DNA from: Ruegeria sp. HKCCSA071 | GTDB taxonomy: Bacteria; Pseudomonadota; Alphaproteobacteria; Rhodobacterales; Rhodobacteraceae | Assembly: GCF_017872555.1 (NCBI RefSeq) | Contig: NZ_JAEDOX010000001.1 | Location: forward strand, 372,001 to 436,000 | Length of the DNA: 64,000 bases | Direction: 5' to 3' | In this document: positions 16,821 through 25,556 of the stretch, piece by piece | How positions within the stretch are numbered: position 1 is the first letter of the stretch | How the letters are laid out: the number at the start of each line of letters is the position of its first letter | Made by a program: the position numbers and the translations under genes | The notes under the pieces: generated by a model | The model's database searches: none | What the model saw: only the letters and a program-made list of their open reading frames with translations | What the model was told of the DNA's origin: nothing

Positions 16821-18197
16821 ATGAAGGTCATTATTTGCGGCGCGGGTCAGGTCGGCTGGCAGATTGCGCGGCACCTTTCGGGTGAATTGAACGACGTCAC
16901 CGTTGTCGACAACAATCCCGACCTGGTTCGGCGGGCGACCGAAACGCTGGACGTGCAGGGGATCGCCGGGTTTGCAAGTTATCCCGATGTGCTTGAAAGG
17001 GCAGGCGCGCGCGATGCGGACATGATCATCGCTGCGACCCATTCGGATGAAGTGAACATGGTCACTTGCCAGATGGCGCATTCGGTCTTTTCGATCCAGC
17101 GCAAGATCGCGCGACTGCGGTCAAAATCCTATCTTGAGGCGATCCACTCGGACCTTTACCGGCGCGATCATCTGCCGATTGATGTGGTGATCAGCCCCGA
17201 ACGCGAAGTGGCCGCAGCCGCGATGCGCCGCCTGTCGGCCCCGTCCGCCTTCGACACCGAGATTTTCATGGACGGCAAGGCGCAGCTTTTGGGTATTCGC
17301 GTGGATGAAGACTGCCCGATTGTGAACACACCCTTGCGGCAATTGACCGATTTGTTCTCGACGCTCAGTTCGATCGTAGTCGGGGTGCGTCGCGATGGCA
17401 CGCTTTTTGCACCAGAATCCGAGGATCAGTTGTTTATAGGCGATGAATGCTACGTCTTTACCAATGTAAAAGACGTGGATCGCACCATGGAAGTGTTTGG
17501 CAAGACCCAAAAGCGTCAGGATCGTGTGGTGATCGTGGGCGGGGGCAATGTCGGGCTTGAAGTGGCGCGAACTCTGGAAGAACAAAAGAGCCGCGTGCGC
17601 GCCAAGATTGTCGAGCGGGATCGGCGGTGTGCCGAGATCGCCGCCGAGGCGCTGGAACGAACGATTGTGCTGCACGGTGATGGTCTGGATGCCGGTTTGT
17701 TGAGCGAGGCCGGTATCGACAGGGCGGATGCAATGCTGGCGGTTACGGATGATGACCGCACGAATATGCTGGCCGCTGTACGCGCCAAATCCGAGGGTTG
17801 TGCCCTGGCGATCGCTTTGATCAATGATCCCAGTATGGTGGCCCTGATGGGACCTTTGGGGATTGATGCGTATATCAATCCGCGCGCAACCACCGTCAGT
17901 TCGATCTTGCGCCACATCCGTCATGGCCGGGTGCGACAGGTCTACTCGATCGGAGATGCTGAGGCCGAAGTGATCGAGGCTGAGGTTCTGTCAACCTCTC
18001 CCATGGCGGGTCAAAGGCTGCGCGACATCGATTTTCCCGAGGGCGTATTGGTGGGGGCCGTGCGCAAAGGAGATGAGGTCATGCGACCGACGGGCAGCCT
18101 CAGGATCGATGAAAAGGATGTCGTCGCGATCTTTGCCATGGCCAACGACGTGCCAGAGGTCGAACGCCTGATGCAGGTTTCAATCGATTTCTTCTGA
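16821..18197 (+). CDS. trkA: Trk potassium uptake regulatory subunit TrkA
   Basis: A 458-residue peripheral membrane protein with two tandem RCK units. The first begins MKVIICGAGQVGWQIARHL (NAD-binding GxGxxG at about 7-12) and the second VVIVGGGNVGLEVARTLEEQ at about residue 235. Each is followed by a TrkA-C domain (for example VVGVRRDGTLFAPESEDQLFIGDECYVF and VGAVRKGDEVMRPTG). The start ATG at 16821 has AGAAGGG about 8 bases upstream; the frame extends to 16725 but without family match. It gates the TrkH channel in response to nucleotides. The stop overlaps trkH by one base. Confidence 0.94.
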   Translation: MKVIICGAGQVGWQIARHLSGELNDVTVVDNNPDLVRRATETLDVQGIAGFASYPDVLERAGARDADMIIAATHSDEVNMVTCQMAHSVFSIQRKIARLRSKSYLEAIHSDLYRRDHLPIDVVISPEREVAAAAMRRLSAPSAFDTEIFMDGKAQLLGIRVDEDCPIVNTPLRQLTDLFSTLSSIVVGVRRDGTLFAPESEDQLFIGDECYVFTNVKDVDRTMEVFGKTQKRQDRVVIVGGGNVGLEVARTLEEQKSRVRAKIVERDRRCAEIAAEALERTIVLHGDGLDAGLLSEAGIDRADAMLAVTDDDRTNMLAAVRAKSEGCALAIALINDPSMVALMGPLGIDAYINPRATTVSSILRHIRHGRVRQVYSIGDAEAEVIEAEVLSTSPMAGQRLRDIDFPEGVLVGAVRKGDEVMRPTGSLRIDEKDVVAIFAMANDVPEVERLMQVSIDFF

Positions 18198-19735
18198 TGG
18201 CGCGTGCGGGGATACAGCAGATCGGGCTATTGCGGCGGTTGCCGCTGTTTCTTCTGATCTGGGCTATTGCGTCACTGGCCATGTGGGTTCCGGCAGTTTA
18301 CGCGCTGGCGCTGGATGATCACGACACATCCCGGTCGTTTCTGTATTCCGGCATAATCGGGTTGTTTCTGGTCGCCAGTATCGCATTGGCCTCGTCCAAT
18401 CGCGTGCCACGGCGCGGGACTTTGGGGCAGTTGGCGGTGATGCTTGCATGTTTCACCATTCTTCCCGTCTTTCTAGCAATTCCATTTCACGATGCGCTGG
18501 GAACGACCACATTCCTGAACGCCTATTTTGACATGGTCAGTGCCCTGACAACCACGGGAGCGGATCTGTTTCCAGATCCAGATCGCCTGACGGCCCCGCT
18601 GCACCTGTGGCGCGCCTTGGTTGGTTGGATGGGCGGTTTGCTGATGTGGATTGCCGCCGCTGCGATCCTTGCCCCTTTGTCCTTGGGGGGGTTCGAGGTC
18701 ACGGCCCGTGGTCAGCCGGGTCGCCCCGTGTCGGGTGTTGCGCAAAGCGAACGCGTTGATCCGCGCGGTCGATTGATCCGTGTGGCAAAGGGACTGACCC
18801 CGGTCTATGCCGGGCTGACGGCAGTGATCTGGATCCTTCTTCTGATTGATGGCGAAAATGGTCTGACAGCCGTTTGCCACGCAATGTCGGTCATGGCGAC
18901 GTCCGGAATTTCTCCGGTGGGTGGCATGGAAGGCGCGCAAGCGGGCTTCACGGGCGAGGCGATCCTGTTTCTGTTCCTGTTCTTTGCCCTTTCGCGCCTG
19001 ACATTTTCGACCGACACGGCAACGTCCGGTTATTCCCGCCTGGATGCGGACCCGGAGTTTCGCATTGGCCTGATGATTGTTCTGGCCGTTGCAGCGCTAC
19101 TGTTCTTTCGCGTTATTGCAGGCGTTACGGAAATCGGCAGGCAAATCGAACCTTTGCAGGCATTGCAGGTCATTTGGGGTATGCTGTTCACTGTTCTGGC
19201 TTTCCTGACAACAGCAGGGTTTGAAAGCGCAAACTGGGATGACGCGCAGCAACTGTCGGGCCTGGGAACGCCCGGATTGTTGCTGATGGGGCTGGCCCTG
19301 ATCGGTGGCGGGGTTGCGACCACGGCTGGCGGCGTGAAATTACTGCGGGTCTTTGCCCTGTACCTGAACGGTGCGCGCGAGATCGACCGGTTGATCTATC
19401 CCTCGTCGGTCAGCGGGGTTGGAGGCGGCAACCGACGCATTCAAAGGGACGGCGCGTTTATCGCCTGGATTTTTCTGATGCTCTTCGCGCTGACATTGGC
19501 AGTGTTCAACGTTTTGCTGGCCGCAATGGGGGCAGGGTTTGAACAGGCCATGGTGCTCAGTGTCGCGACACTCAGCACAACAGGCCCACTGATTGAATTG
19601 GCCACTGATGTACCGATCCGGTTGATCGACCTGTCCGCAGGCGCCAAGCTGACGCTGTGCGCGGCGATGGTCATTGGTCGGCTCGAGACGCTTGCGATCA
19701 TCGCCCTGATCACCCCTTCGCTGTGGCGGGATTGA
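18197..19735 (+). CDS. trkH: Trk/Ktr potassium channel subunit TrkH
   Basis: A 512-residue membrane protein of the SKT superfamily. It has four pore-loop repeats visible as SALTTTGADLFPD, SVMATSGISPVGG, AFLTTAGFESANW and ATLSTTGPLIELA. The helix after GVATTAGGVKLLRVFAL is the typical region following the third loop. About ten membrane helices are expected. TrkH imports K+ and works with TrkA, encoded directly upstream with a one-base overlap. Some relatives are called KtrB or TrkG; the location beside trkA supports TrkH. Confidence 0.93.
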   Translation: MARAGIQQIGLLRRLPLFLLIWAIASLAMWVPAVYALALDDHDTSRSFLYSGIIGLFLVASIALASSNRVPRRGTLGQLAVMLACFTILPVFLAIPFHDALGTTTFLNAYFDMVSALTTTGADLFPDPDRLTAPLHLWRALVGWMGGLLMWIAAAAILAPLSLGGFEVTARGQPGRPVSGVAQSERVDPRGRLIRVAKGLTPVYAGLTAVIWILLLIDGENGLTAVCHAMSVMATSGISPVGGMEGAQAGFTGEAILFLFLFFALSRLTFSTDTATSGYSRLDADPEFRIGLMIVLAVAALLFFRVIAGVTEIGRQIEPLQALQVIWGMLFTVLAFLTTAGFESANWDDAQQLSGLGTPGLLLMGLALIGGGVATTAGGVKLLRVFALYLNGAREIDRLIYPSSVSGVGGGNRRIQRDGAFIAWIFLMLFALTLAVFNVLLAAMGAGFEQAMVLSVATLSTTGPLIELATDVPIRLIDLSAGAKLTLCAAMVIGRLETLAIIALITPSLWRD

Positions 19736-19818
19736 ACCGGTTGGATCCCGTCGTCTTTAGTGCTTAATTTTTCGTCTGGAATATCTTACCGCGGCACTCC
19801 ATACTTACCGGGAGGGAG

Positions 19819-19837
19819 CGCGTTGGTCCGCAACGCG
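19819..19837 (+). promoter_or_regulatory. Hairpin in hfq leader
   Basis: CGCGTTG (19819-19825) pairs perfectly with CAACGCG (19831-19837) around a five-base loop. It lies about 30 bases before the hfq start, in a region that otherwise lacks a good Shine-Dalgarno sequence. It could affect translation or mRNA stability of hfq. In other bacteria Hfq represses its own mRNA; whether that occurs here is unknown. Confidence 0.4.
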
Positions 19838-19867
19838 TAGCAAGAACAATGGCGAGATTATCAAAAT

Positions 19868-20107
19868 ATGGCTTCGGACAGACAGAATCTTCAGGATGCT
19901 TTCCTGAACAATGTACGGAAAGCTAAGGTTCCGGTTACAATTTTCCTGATCAATGGCGTGAAATTGCAGGGTGTGATCACCTGGTTCGACAATTTCTGTG
20001 TATTGTTGCGCCGCGACGGACAGTCGCAGCTGGTGTACAAACACGCAATATCAACCATCATGCCATCACAGCCGATCAACCTGTATGAGGGCGAAGACGC
20101 CTCTTGA
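19868..20107 (+). CDS. hfq: RNA chaperone Hfq
   Basis: A 79-residue Sm-like protein. The first Sm motif is visible as [47 protein letters not shown], with the proximal-face residues QxxxLNN-like near the start ([12 protein letters not shown]) and YKHA in the second motif. It forms hexamers that pair small RNAs with mRNAs. The C-terminal tail is very short ([10 protein letters not shown]), as usual in Rhodobacterales. The gene is followed by hflX with a one-base overlap, the widely conserved hfq-hflX arrangement. Confidence 0.96.
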   Translation: MASDRQNLQDAFLNNVRKAKVPVTIFLINGVKLQGVITWFDNFCVLLRRDGQSQLVYKHAISTIMPSQPINLYEGEDAS

Positions 20108-21378
20108 TGGAACATGACCGGACGCGCACCCGGGCCTGGGTGCTGCATCCCGAAATCAAATCAGATGAACAGCGCCGCGTTCCTGAACCAGCGCTGGCCG
20201 AGGCGGTTGCGCTGGCTGCTGCTTTGCCCGATCTGGATGTGATCGGGTCTGAAATCGTACGCCTGCAACGTGCCCAACCCGGCTATTTGTTTGGCAGTGG
20301 CAAGATCGAAGAACTGGGTGAGCGGCTTCGTGAAAACGAGGTTGAGCTGGTTCTGATCGATGGGCCAGTGACTCCGGTTCAGCAGCGCAATCTGGAAAAG
20401 GCATGGAAGGTCAAGATCCTCGACCGGACCGGGCTGATCCTTGAGATTTTCAGCGACCGTGCGCGTACCCGAGAAGGGGTGTTGCAGGTCGAAATGGCTG
20501 CGCTCAGCTATCAGCGGACACGGCTGGTGCGGGCCTGGACCCACCTTGAACGTCAGCGTGGCGGCTTGGGATTTGTCGGCGGACCCGGCGAGACCCAGAT
20601 CGAAGCTGACCGTCGCGCCATTGACGAACAACTGGTGCGTCTGCGCCGCCAATTGCAGAAAGTGGTCAAGACCCGCACATTGCATCGTGCCGCGCGGGCC
20701 AAGGTGCCATACCCGATCGTTGCATTGGTTGGATATACCAATGCCGGGAAATCCACCCTGTTCAATCGGCTGACCGGGGCCGAAGTGTTGGCCAAGGACA
20801 TGTTGTTTGCCACGCTGGATCCAACTATGCGCCGCGTGCAACTGCCCGATGGCCCGGAAGTGATCCTGTCGGATACGGTGGGTTTTATCTCGAACCTGCC
20901 GACCGAGCTTGTGGCGTCTTTTCGAGCCACGCTTGAAGAAGTGTTGGGCGCTGATCTGATTGTTCATGTGCGTGATATCAGCCATGAAGAAACCGAAGCA
21001 CAGGCGCAGGATGTCGAAGCAATCCTGACCTCGCTTGGTGTCGACGAAGAACGTCCCCGGCTTGAGGTTTGGAACAAGACTGACTTGCTGAGCGCCGAAG
21101 AAAAAGATGCCACATTGGCGAGGGCAGATCGCGATCCGGCCATATTTGCCATTTCGGCGGTTTCCGGCGAAGGCGTGATCCCTTTGCTGTCCGAGATTGC
21201 GGCAATCCTGCAAGGGGCCCGGCACGAGGTTGTTCTGAACCTGACCTTTGCGGAAGGTAACAAGCGGGCGTGGTTGTTCCGGCAGGATGTTGTACAATCC
21301 GAAAAGCAGACCGAAGACGGGTTTCGTATCACTGTCCTTTGGACGGATAAGCAGGCCGCCCAATTTGACACACTATAG
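20107..21378 (+). CDS. hflX: Ribosome-associated GTPase HflX
   Basis: A 423-residue GTPase that splits and rescues 70S ribosomes, for example under heat stress. The N-terminal HflX domain (about 1-180) contains GYLFGSGKIEELG and the helical GLGFVGGPGETQIEADRR linker. The G domain has G1 GYTNAGKST at about residue 208, G3 DTVGFI and G4 NKTD. The C-terminus is a short HflX extension. The start is ATG 20107, overlapping the hfq TGA by one base; a TTG three bases earlier is possible but less likely. Confidence 0.95.
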   Translation: MEHDRTRTRAWVLHPEIKSDEQRRVPEPALAEAVALAAALPDLDVIGSEIVRLQRAQPGYLFGSGKIEELGERLRENEVELVLIDGPVTPVQQRNLEKAWKVKILDRTGLILEIFSDRARTREGVLQVEMAALSYQRTRLVRAWTHLERQRGGLGFVGGPGETQIEADRRAIDEQLVRLRRQLQKVVKTRTLHRAARAKVPYPIVALVGYTNAGKSTLFNRLTGAEVLAKDMLFATLDPTMRRVQLPDGPEVILSDTVGFISNLPTELVASFRATLEEVLGADLIVHVRDISHEETEAQAQDVEAILTSLGVDEERPRLEVWNKTDLLSAEEKDATLARADRDPAIFAISAVSGEGVIPLLSEIAAILQGARHEVVLNLTFAEGNKRAWLFRQDVVQSEKQTEDGFRITVLWTDKQAAQFDTL

Positions 21379-21398
21379 AAACGGCGAAATGGCGGAAC

Positions 21399-21707
21399 AT
21401 GACTGATATATCGGAACAAAGAGTATTTCTGACCGGATTTATTGATGTTCCAGCGGACCGTCTGGACGATGTGCGCGCCGCTCTGCCCATGCATATCGCC
21501 CTAACAAAGGCGGAAGAGGGTTGCCTGTCGTTCGACATTGTCGAGGACCAGATCACACCCGGACGGTTCACTGTATCAGAGGTTTTTGTGAATCAGCAGG
21601 CCTTTGATGTGCATCAGCAGCGGACGAAGGCATCCGAGTGGTTTCTGATTACACTGGGAATACCGCGGAGTTACAATATTGAAACCGCTGGCAAAAAGAC
21701 GACCTAA
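21399..21707 (+). CDS. Antibiotic-biosynthesis-monooxygenase-domain protein
   Basis: A 102-residue small protein with an ABM/dimeric alpha-beta-barrel fold: GFIDVPADRLDDVRAALPMHIALTKAEEGCLSFDIVEDQ, then RFTVSEVFVNQQAFDVHQQRTKASEW. This arrangement (strand, helix, a Glu-Gly-Cys turn, strand and a final EVFVNQQAFDVHQ) is that of cofactor-free monooxygenases and the YgiN/LsrG group. The natural substrate is unknown. It begins 20 bases after hflX on the same strand and may be read through from it. Its 3' end abuts the convergent SnoaL-like gene with a one-base gap. Confidence 0.8.
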   Translation: MTDISEQRVFLTGFIDVPADRLDDVRAALPMHIALTKAEEGCLSFDIVEDQITPGRFTVSEVFVNQQAFDVHQQRTKASEWFLITLGIPRSYNIETAGKKTT

Positions 21708-21708
21708 G

Positions 21709-22104
21709 TCACGTGCCTTCAAGTTGTCGCTGTAAGTCATCGGTGTCGAACCAGCCGACTGATGACTGTACAAGATGATCGGGCGCAAGTTCCCATTCAT
21801 CCCAGCCGCGCGCGATAACATGGTTGCCAGTCTGAGCATGGTGCCCCTCACGTGTCCAGACAAACAGGGCGTGAGAGCCAGCCCATCGCATCATGTCGCA
21901 CCGCACTTCCAGATCCGGAAAATCGGAATAGACATCTCGGGCCATCTCAGCAATTGCGGCACGCCCTTCGACAGGCTCACCCCGGTTGGTTGTGATCCGA
22001 CCGTCCTGCGTGAAAAAACTGGCAACGGCATCGGCGTCACCTGAACTCCAGGCAATTGCGTAATCCCGGGCAAGGTTGTTCAGAGTATCCCGAATGCTGG
22101 CCAT
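21709..22104 (-). CDS. SnoaL-like / NTF2-fold protein
   Basis: A 131-residue cytoplasmic protein. The N-terminal helix ARDYAIAWSSGDADAVASFFTQDGRITTNRGEPVEGRAAIAEMARDVYSDFPDLEVRCDMMRWAGSHALFVWT is a typical polyketide-cyclase/SnoaL (NTF2-like) signature: W-x-x-G-D, the F-x-x-D-G turn, G-x-x-A-I and the D-F-P-D strand. Proteins of this fold include isomerases, hydrolases and ester carriers, so no reaction can be given. It is convergent with the ABM gene and lies upstream of the acylase gene on the same strand in a separate unit (108-base gap). Confidence 0.75.
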   Translation of the reverse strand: MASIRDTLNNLARDYAIAWSSGDADAVASFFTQDGRITTNRGEPVEGRAAIAEMARDVYSDFPDLEVRCDMMRWAGSHALFVWTREGHHAQTGNHVIARGWDEWELAPDHLVQSSVGWFDTDDLQRQLEGT

Positions 22105-22212
22105 AGTTTCCCCCTGGTCCGAAACAGTTCGCCCGGTGATGGTAGGCGAAACTGCCGCATGGCGTCCACGGTCCGGGCAAAAAGGGGCGGGGAGTCGCCG
22201 AAACTCTGATGC

Positions 22213-24675
22213 TTAACGTGGGATCAGATTGGTCACTCCGACAGCAGCGGCGCGGGCAAGGTCAAGGTCCAGCGACATGGGAATATATTCGCCACGCCGC
22301 CACAGCTGCGCCTGATCATCGTAATAGCGCGACAGGAAATGGCCCGATTGGCCGGTAGCCGTGATAAAGACCGAACTGTTGGGATCAGCAAAGTCATACA
22401 CACCGCGATAGCCCGCCCCGTGCACATTCTGAAACGGGTCGAGCCCTTCGCCCGACGTGCGCCCGCGCAGCAAGGTGTTGTCACCGCCACTGGTCGATTG
22501 GCGAATGTTCACAAAATACCGAAGTATCGGCACGTTCCCCAGAACCGGGTGATCGTGGGTTGCCTGATGGGCATCACCCCAGCGCAGGGATTCCAGTGCG
22601 CTACCGTAACGTTCGGTGATCCAGATCAGCGCATCATCCAGCGCAAGTCGAGCCATTTCGGTACAGGTTTCAACCGGCGCGCTTTGTCGAACATCGCACC
22701 AGACACCGGCGCCATCAATGTCTCGATAGACCCGTTCGATGAACAGAGGCTCGACATGTTTGAACTCGCTGGCCAGCGGCCCAAGCTCGTCCGAGATCAG
22801 GCGGATTTGAAGCGCCCGCACCCAGGCTGCGTAGATCAGCGGTTCGGGCAGGTGCTCGTTCATCTCGCCGTTCCAGTCGGCCAGCAGCGACAGCGCAATC
22901 TGGCGCTGGCGTTCGGGCGTCCCTTCGGGGGCCGAAGCACCGGTATACCACAGGTCAGCGCCGATCAGCGGCAGCAAAGAGCGCGCGGTGAAACTGACCG
23001 TATCCAGTTGCGCTTCGATGAAACTATCGCGGGTATGCACCTCACGCGATTGCATCAGACGTTCCCAGCGATGCACGCGCTGAGTGTCGCCCCATTCGTA
23101 GGACACATGATCCGGGAACGGGCGGTCGATGATCTTGTTGTTGGTGTTGCCCAGAACGCCGCCGACGGGGGCCACGAATTCCGGGTTGTCGGCATAGGGC
23201 AGGCGGCCTTGCCAGCGATTGGCCTCGATCCAGCCGGGTGTCGGAATGCGTCCGCGGCTTTGGTTTTGCAGTTCACGCCGGGGCATAGCGCCGATCAGTT
23301 TCATCCCTATTGTCGTTTTGTCGACCAGTGACAAGTTCTGCGAGGGCGCAATGAATTGCCGGGCCACGGTTACGGCGTCCTGCACGTTGTCCGCGTTCAT
23401 CAGGGCCATGGACGCCGTCATCGAAGTGTCTTGCGGGCTGAGCGCCGTCCAGGACAAAGACGCCACATGGCCGGGCGGTGTGATGGTTTCTAGCTTGTAA
23501 TCCGTACCGGGCAACACTGGCCCGTTCTCAGTCCAGCGCAGCGTCAGTGTGACCGGAGCTTCCCCTTTGATTTCGATGATCGAAGGACGGGTCTGGAATT
23601 CCTTATAGCCATCCGGGGTCAGGTACTCTTCGGGGTTTTCCGGGTTCAGCTGTTCAATATGAATGTCCTGATCGTCAAGATAAGACGACGTCACCCCCCA
23701 ACCCAAACGGTCACTGCGTCCGGTCATGATTGCGGGAATACCAGGGATCGAAGCCCCAATGACGCTTCCCTTTGCCAGACCAAGATGCGCCAGATACCAC
23801 ACGCCGGGTGCAGTGAAGCCCAGATGTGGGTCGTTGGCCAGCAACGTCCCACCGCTTGCCGAGCGCGAAGGCGCAGCGGTCCAGGCATTTGATGCGCCCG
23901 CCAGCCCGCGTTTGGGAAGGGGTGACAGAGGCGTTTCGGGAAAACTCGTACCAGCGGCATAGCGCGGAAGGTTGGGAAACAGCGAAGCGTATTCAGGCAG
24001 CGCAGCAATGCCGGGGCCGGGAACATCGGGCAGAATGTCTGCCAGTCTGTCAGGATTGCTCAGCATCAAAGACGTACGCGCGCGCAGAACCTCGTCTGTC
24101 AGGTGACCGGACAGTTGCAGCGCCATAAGCTTGATTACGGCAATACTGTCGCCCGGTTGCCAGGGTGAGACGGGGGCATTGAACAGGAACATCTCAGGCG
24201 CGCCGCGCCCCAATGCCTCGTCGTTGATCTCGGTCAGGCGTGCGTTGACCCCGGCCGCATAAGCACGAAGGGCGGCCTTGGTATAGTCGTCCTGTACCTC
24301 GACCGAGCGATGGGCAAGGCCGTACAGATCCAGCCGGCGCAGCAGCTTGTCAACGCGCAGGGTGCGCGGTCCAAAGATCTCGGACAAGCGGCCCTGTGCA
24401 GTGCGGCGCATGACTGTCATCTGCCACAACCGATCCTGCGCGTGGGCATATCCAAGACCGAAAAACACATCCGGGTCATTTTGGGCCAGAATGTGCGGCA
24501 CATTGGCGGTGTCGCGCACGATCTCAACCGGAGCGGTCAACCCGTTGACTTCGAGTGTCTGGTCATAATCCGGCAGTGATTGGCTGGCCAGAAAATAGAC
24601 AAGGCCCATTGCAGCGAGGATCAGCATGATCAGACCCGACACGATGCGCACTAGCCAGCGGAAAACAAGACCCAT
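22213..24675 (-). CDS. Penicillin acylase family (Ntn-hydrolase) protein
   Basis: An 820-residue protein anchored by an N-terminal membrane segment (about 11-31). The family pattern of an alpha chain, a spacer and a beta chain is seen: the beta chain begins at the nucleophile Ser262 in LAGASNAWTAAP after autocleavage, and NDPHLGFTAPGVWYL, GRSDRLGWGVTSSYLDD and GGVLGNTNNKI follow. These motifs are shared with penicillin G acylases and acyl-homoserine-lactone acylases (PvdQ/QuiP type). Substrate choice cannot be read from the sequence; quorum-signal or other amide hydrolysis in the periplasm is plausible. The gene stands as a single unit with a gap of 108 bases to the upstream SnoaL-like gene and 165 bases to the lipoprotein gene. 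Confidence 0.9.
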   Translation of the reverse strand: MGLVFRWLVRIVSGLIMLILAAMGLVYFLASQSLPDYDQTLEVNGLTAPVEIVRDTANVPHILAQNDPDVFFGLGYAHAQDRLWQMTVMRRTAQGRLSEIFGPRTLRVDKLLRRLDLYGLAHRSVEVQDDYTKAALRAYAAGVNARLTEINDEALGRGAPEMFLFNAPVSPWQPGDSIAVIKLMALQLSGHLTDEVLRARTSLMLSNPDRLADILPDVPGPGIAALPEYASLFPNLPRYAAGTSFPETPLSPLPKRGLAGASNAWTAAPSRSASGGTLLANDPHLGFTAPGVWYLAHLGLAKGSVIGASIPGIPAIMTGRSDRLGWGVTSSYLDDQDIHIEQLNPENPEEYLTPDGYKEFQTRPSIIEIKGEAPVTLTLRWTENGPVLPGTDYKLETITPPGHVASLSWTALSPQDTSMTASMALMNADNVQDAVTVARQFIAPSQNLSLVDKTTIGMKLIGAMPRRELQNQSRGRIPTPGWIEANRWQGRLPYADNPEFVAPVGGVLGNTNNKIIDRPFPDHVSYEWGDTQRVHRWERLMQSREVHTRDSFIEAQLDTVSFTARSLLPLIGADLWYTGASAPEGTPERQRQIALSLLADWNGEMNEHLPEPLIYAAWVRALQIRLISDELGPLASEFKHVEPLFIERVYRDIDGAGVWCDVRQSAPVETCTEMARLALDDALIWITERYGSALESLRWGDAHQATHDHPVLGNVPILRYFVNIRQSTSGGDNTLLRGRTSGEGLDPFQNVHGAGYRGVYDFADPNSSVFITATGQSGHFLSRYYDDQAQLWRRGEYIPMSLDLDLARAAAVGVTNLIPR

Positions 24676-24840
24676 TACTGCCCCAAATTCTAGTACATGA
24701 AGGTTGCGCGGAGATTAGTGGATGGCGGGTCCAACCGAAAGAGGAACGCGGCAAGAACCTGTGCGGAAAGGATGAAAACAAACACCCCAGCGCAGCATTC
24801 CGCCGTGATGGGGTTTGTCAGAAGAAGTGGGATGCCCGAA
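24676..24840. other. Intergenic gap between SYLF lipoprotein and acylase genes
   Basis: This 165-base gap lies downstream of the SYLF lipoprotein and upstream of the acylase start, both on the minus strand. A weak imperfect inverted repeat (ACCCC near 24783, GGGGT near 24810) could end lipoprotein transcription. No frame with a ribosome binding site is seen. Confidence 0.3.
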
Positions 24841-25413
24841 TTATGGAATAATGCGGGTATATTTCGTGCCTTCCACGGTTGCACCGATCTGAAGCCCAGC
24901 CTGTCCGAAAATGGCGGCCAGAACGGGCGAGCGCAGTGTCGTTGTGTCTGTCGACAGGGAATCGCCCTGATCGCTGACCACATAGCCAATATCCGCTCCG
25001 GCTGTCCAACCACTGGAACGACGGAAATCATTCAGGGCGTCTTCGGTCATGAAAAACAGAACATGCGCATATTGCTGCGCACCGATCTGTAGCCCGGCCG
25101 TGCCCTTGACGGCCGAGTAAAAGTCAACTGTTGCACCGCTGATGCGCAGCGCGCCGCGACCGTAACCGCCACCGAACACGAAACCGGCTTCGGTAATCAG
25201 CGGCATGACCAGCATGCCGTTGGCCTTGTTCGCAATCTCAACCGTATTGGGATAGCGGCTGTACATCTCGGTCAGCGTGGCGTCGACACGGGCATCGATT
25301 GTTGCTGCGTTGGAATTGCCGACACCGTTGCCGCAGGCGGCGGTCAAGCTCAGACCTGCCATGCCCAAGGCAAAGCCGCGACGATTCAGTCGGGGGGAGT
25401 TGGAACTGCTCAT
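24841..25413 (-). CDS. SYLF-domain lipoprotein, Tat-type signal
   Basis: A 190-residue protein. Its N-terminus carries a twin-arginine-like motif (LNRRGFALG) and a lipobox (LTAAC, Cys26), so it is likely a Tat-exported lipoprotein. The rest matches the SYLF (YSC84) lipid-binding family: YPNTVEIANKANGMLVMPLITEAGFVFGGGYGRGALR, then FYSAVKGTAGLQIGAQQYAHVLFFMTEDALNDFRRSSGWTAGADIGY. SYLF proteins bind phospholipids and phosphoinositides in eukaryotes; the bacterial role is poorly known. It lies upstream of the acylase gene and 143 bases downstream of hemB, all on the minus strand. Confidence 0.85.
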   Translation of the reverse strand: MSSSNSPRLNRRGFALGMAGLSLTAACGNGVGNSNAATIDARVDATLTEMYSRYPNTVEIANKANGMLVMPLITEAGFVFGGGYGRGALRISGATVDFYSAVKGTAGLQIGAQQYAHVLFFMTEDALNDFRRSSGWTAGADIGYVVSDQGDSLSTDTTTLRSPVLAAIFGQAGLQIGATVEGTKYTRIIP

Positions 25414-25556
25414 GGTTTTATATCTCTGTAACTGTGCCTGATATGCCGGGTGATCCCGGTCTTGGCGGCAACGATACGCCGATCAGGGCGATGTGTCACG
25501 GGAAAGCTGCCCGTTCAGGCAATCTTATCGGCGAAATATCGCGAAACTTGCGGGCT

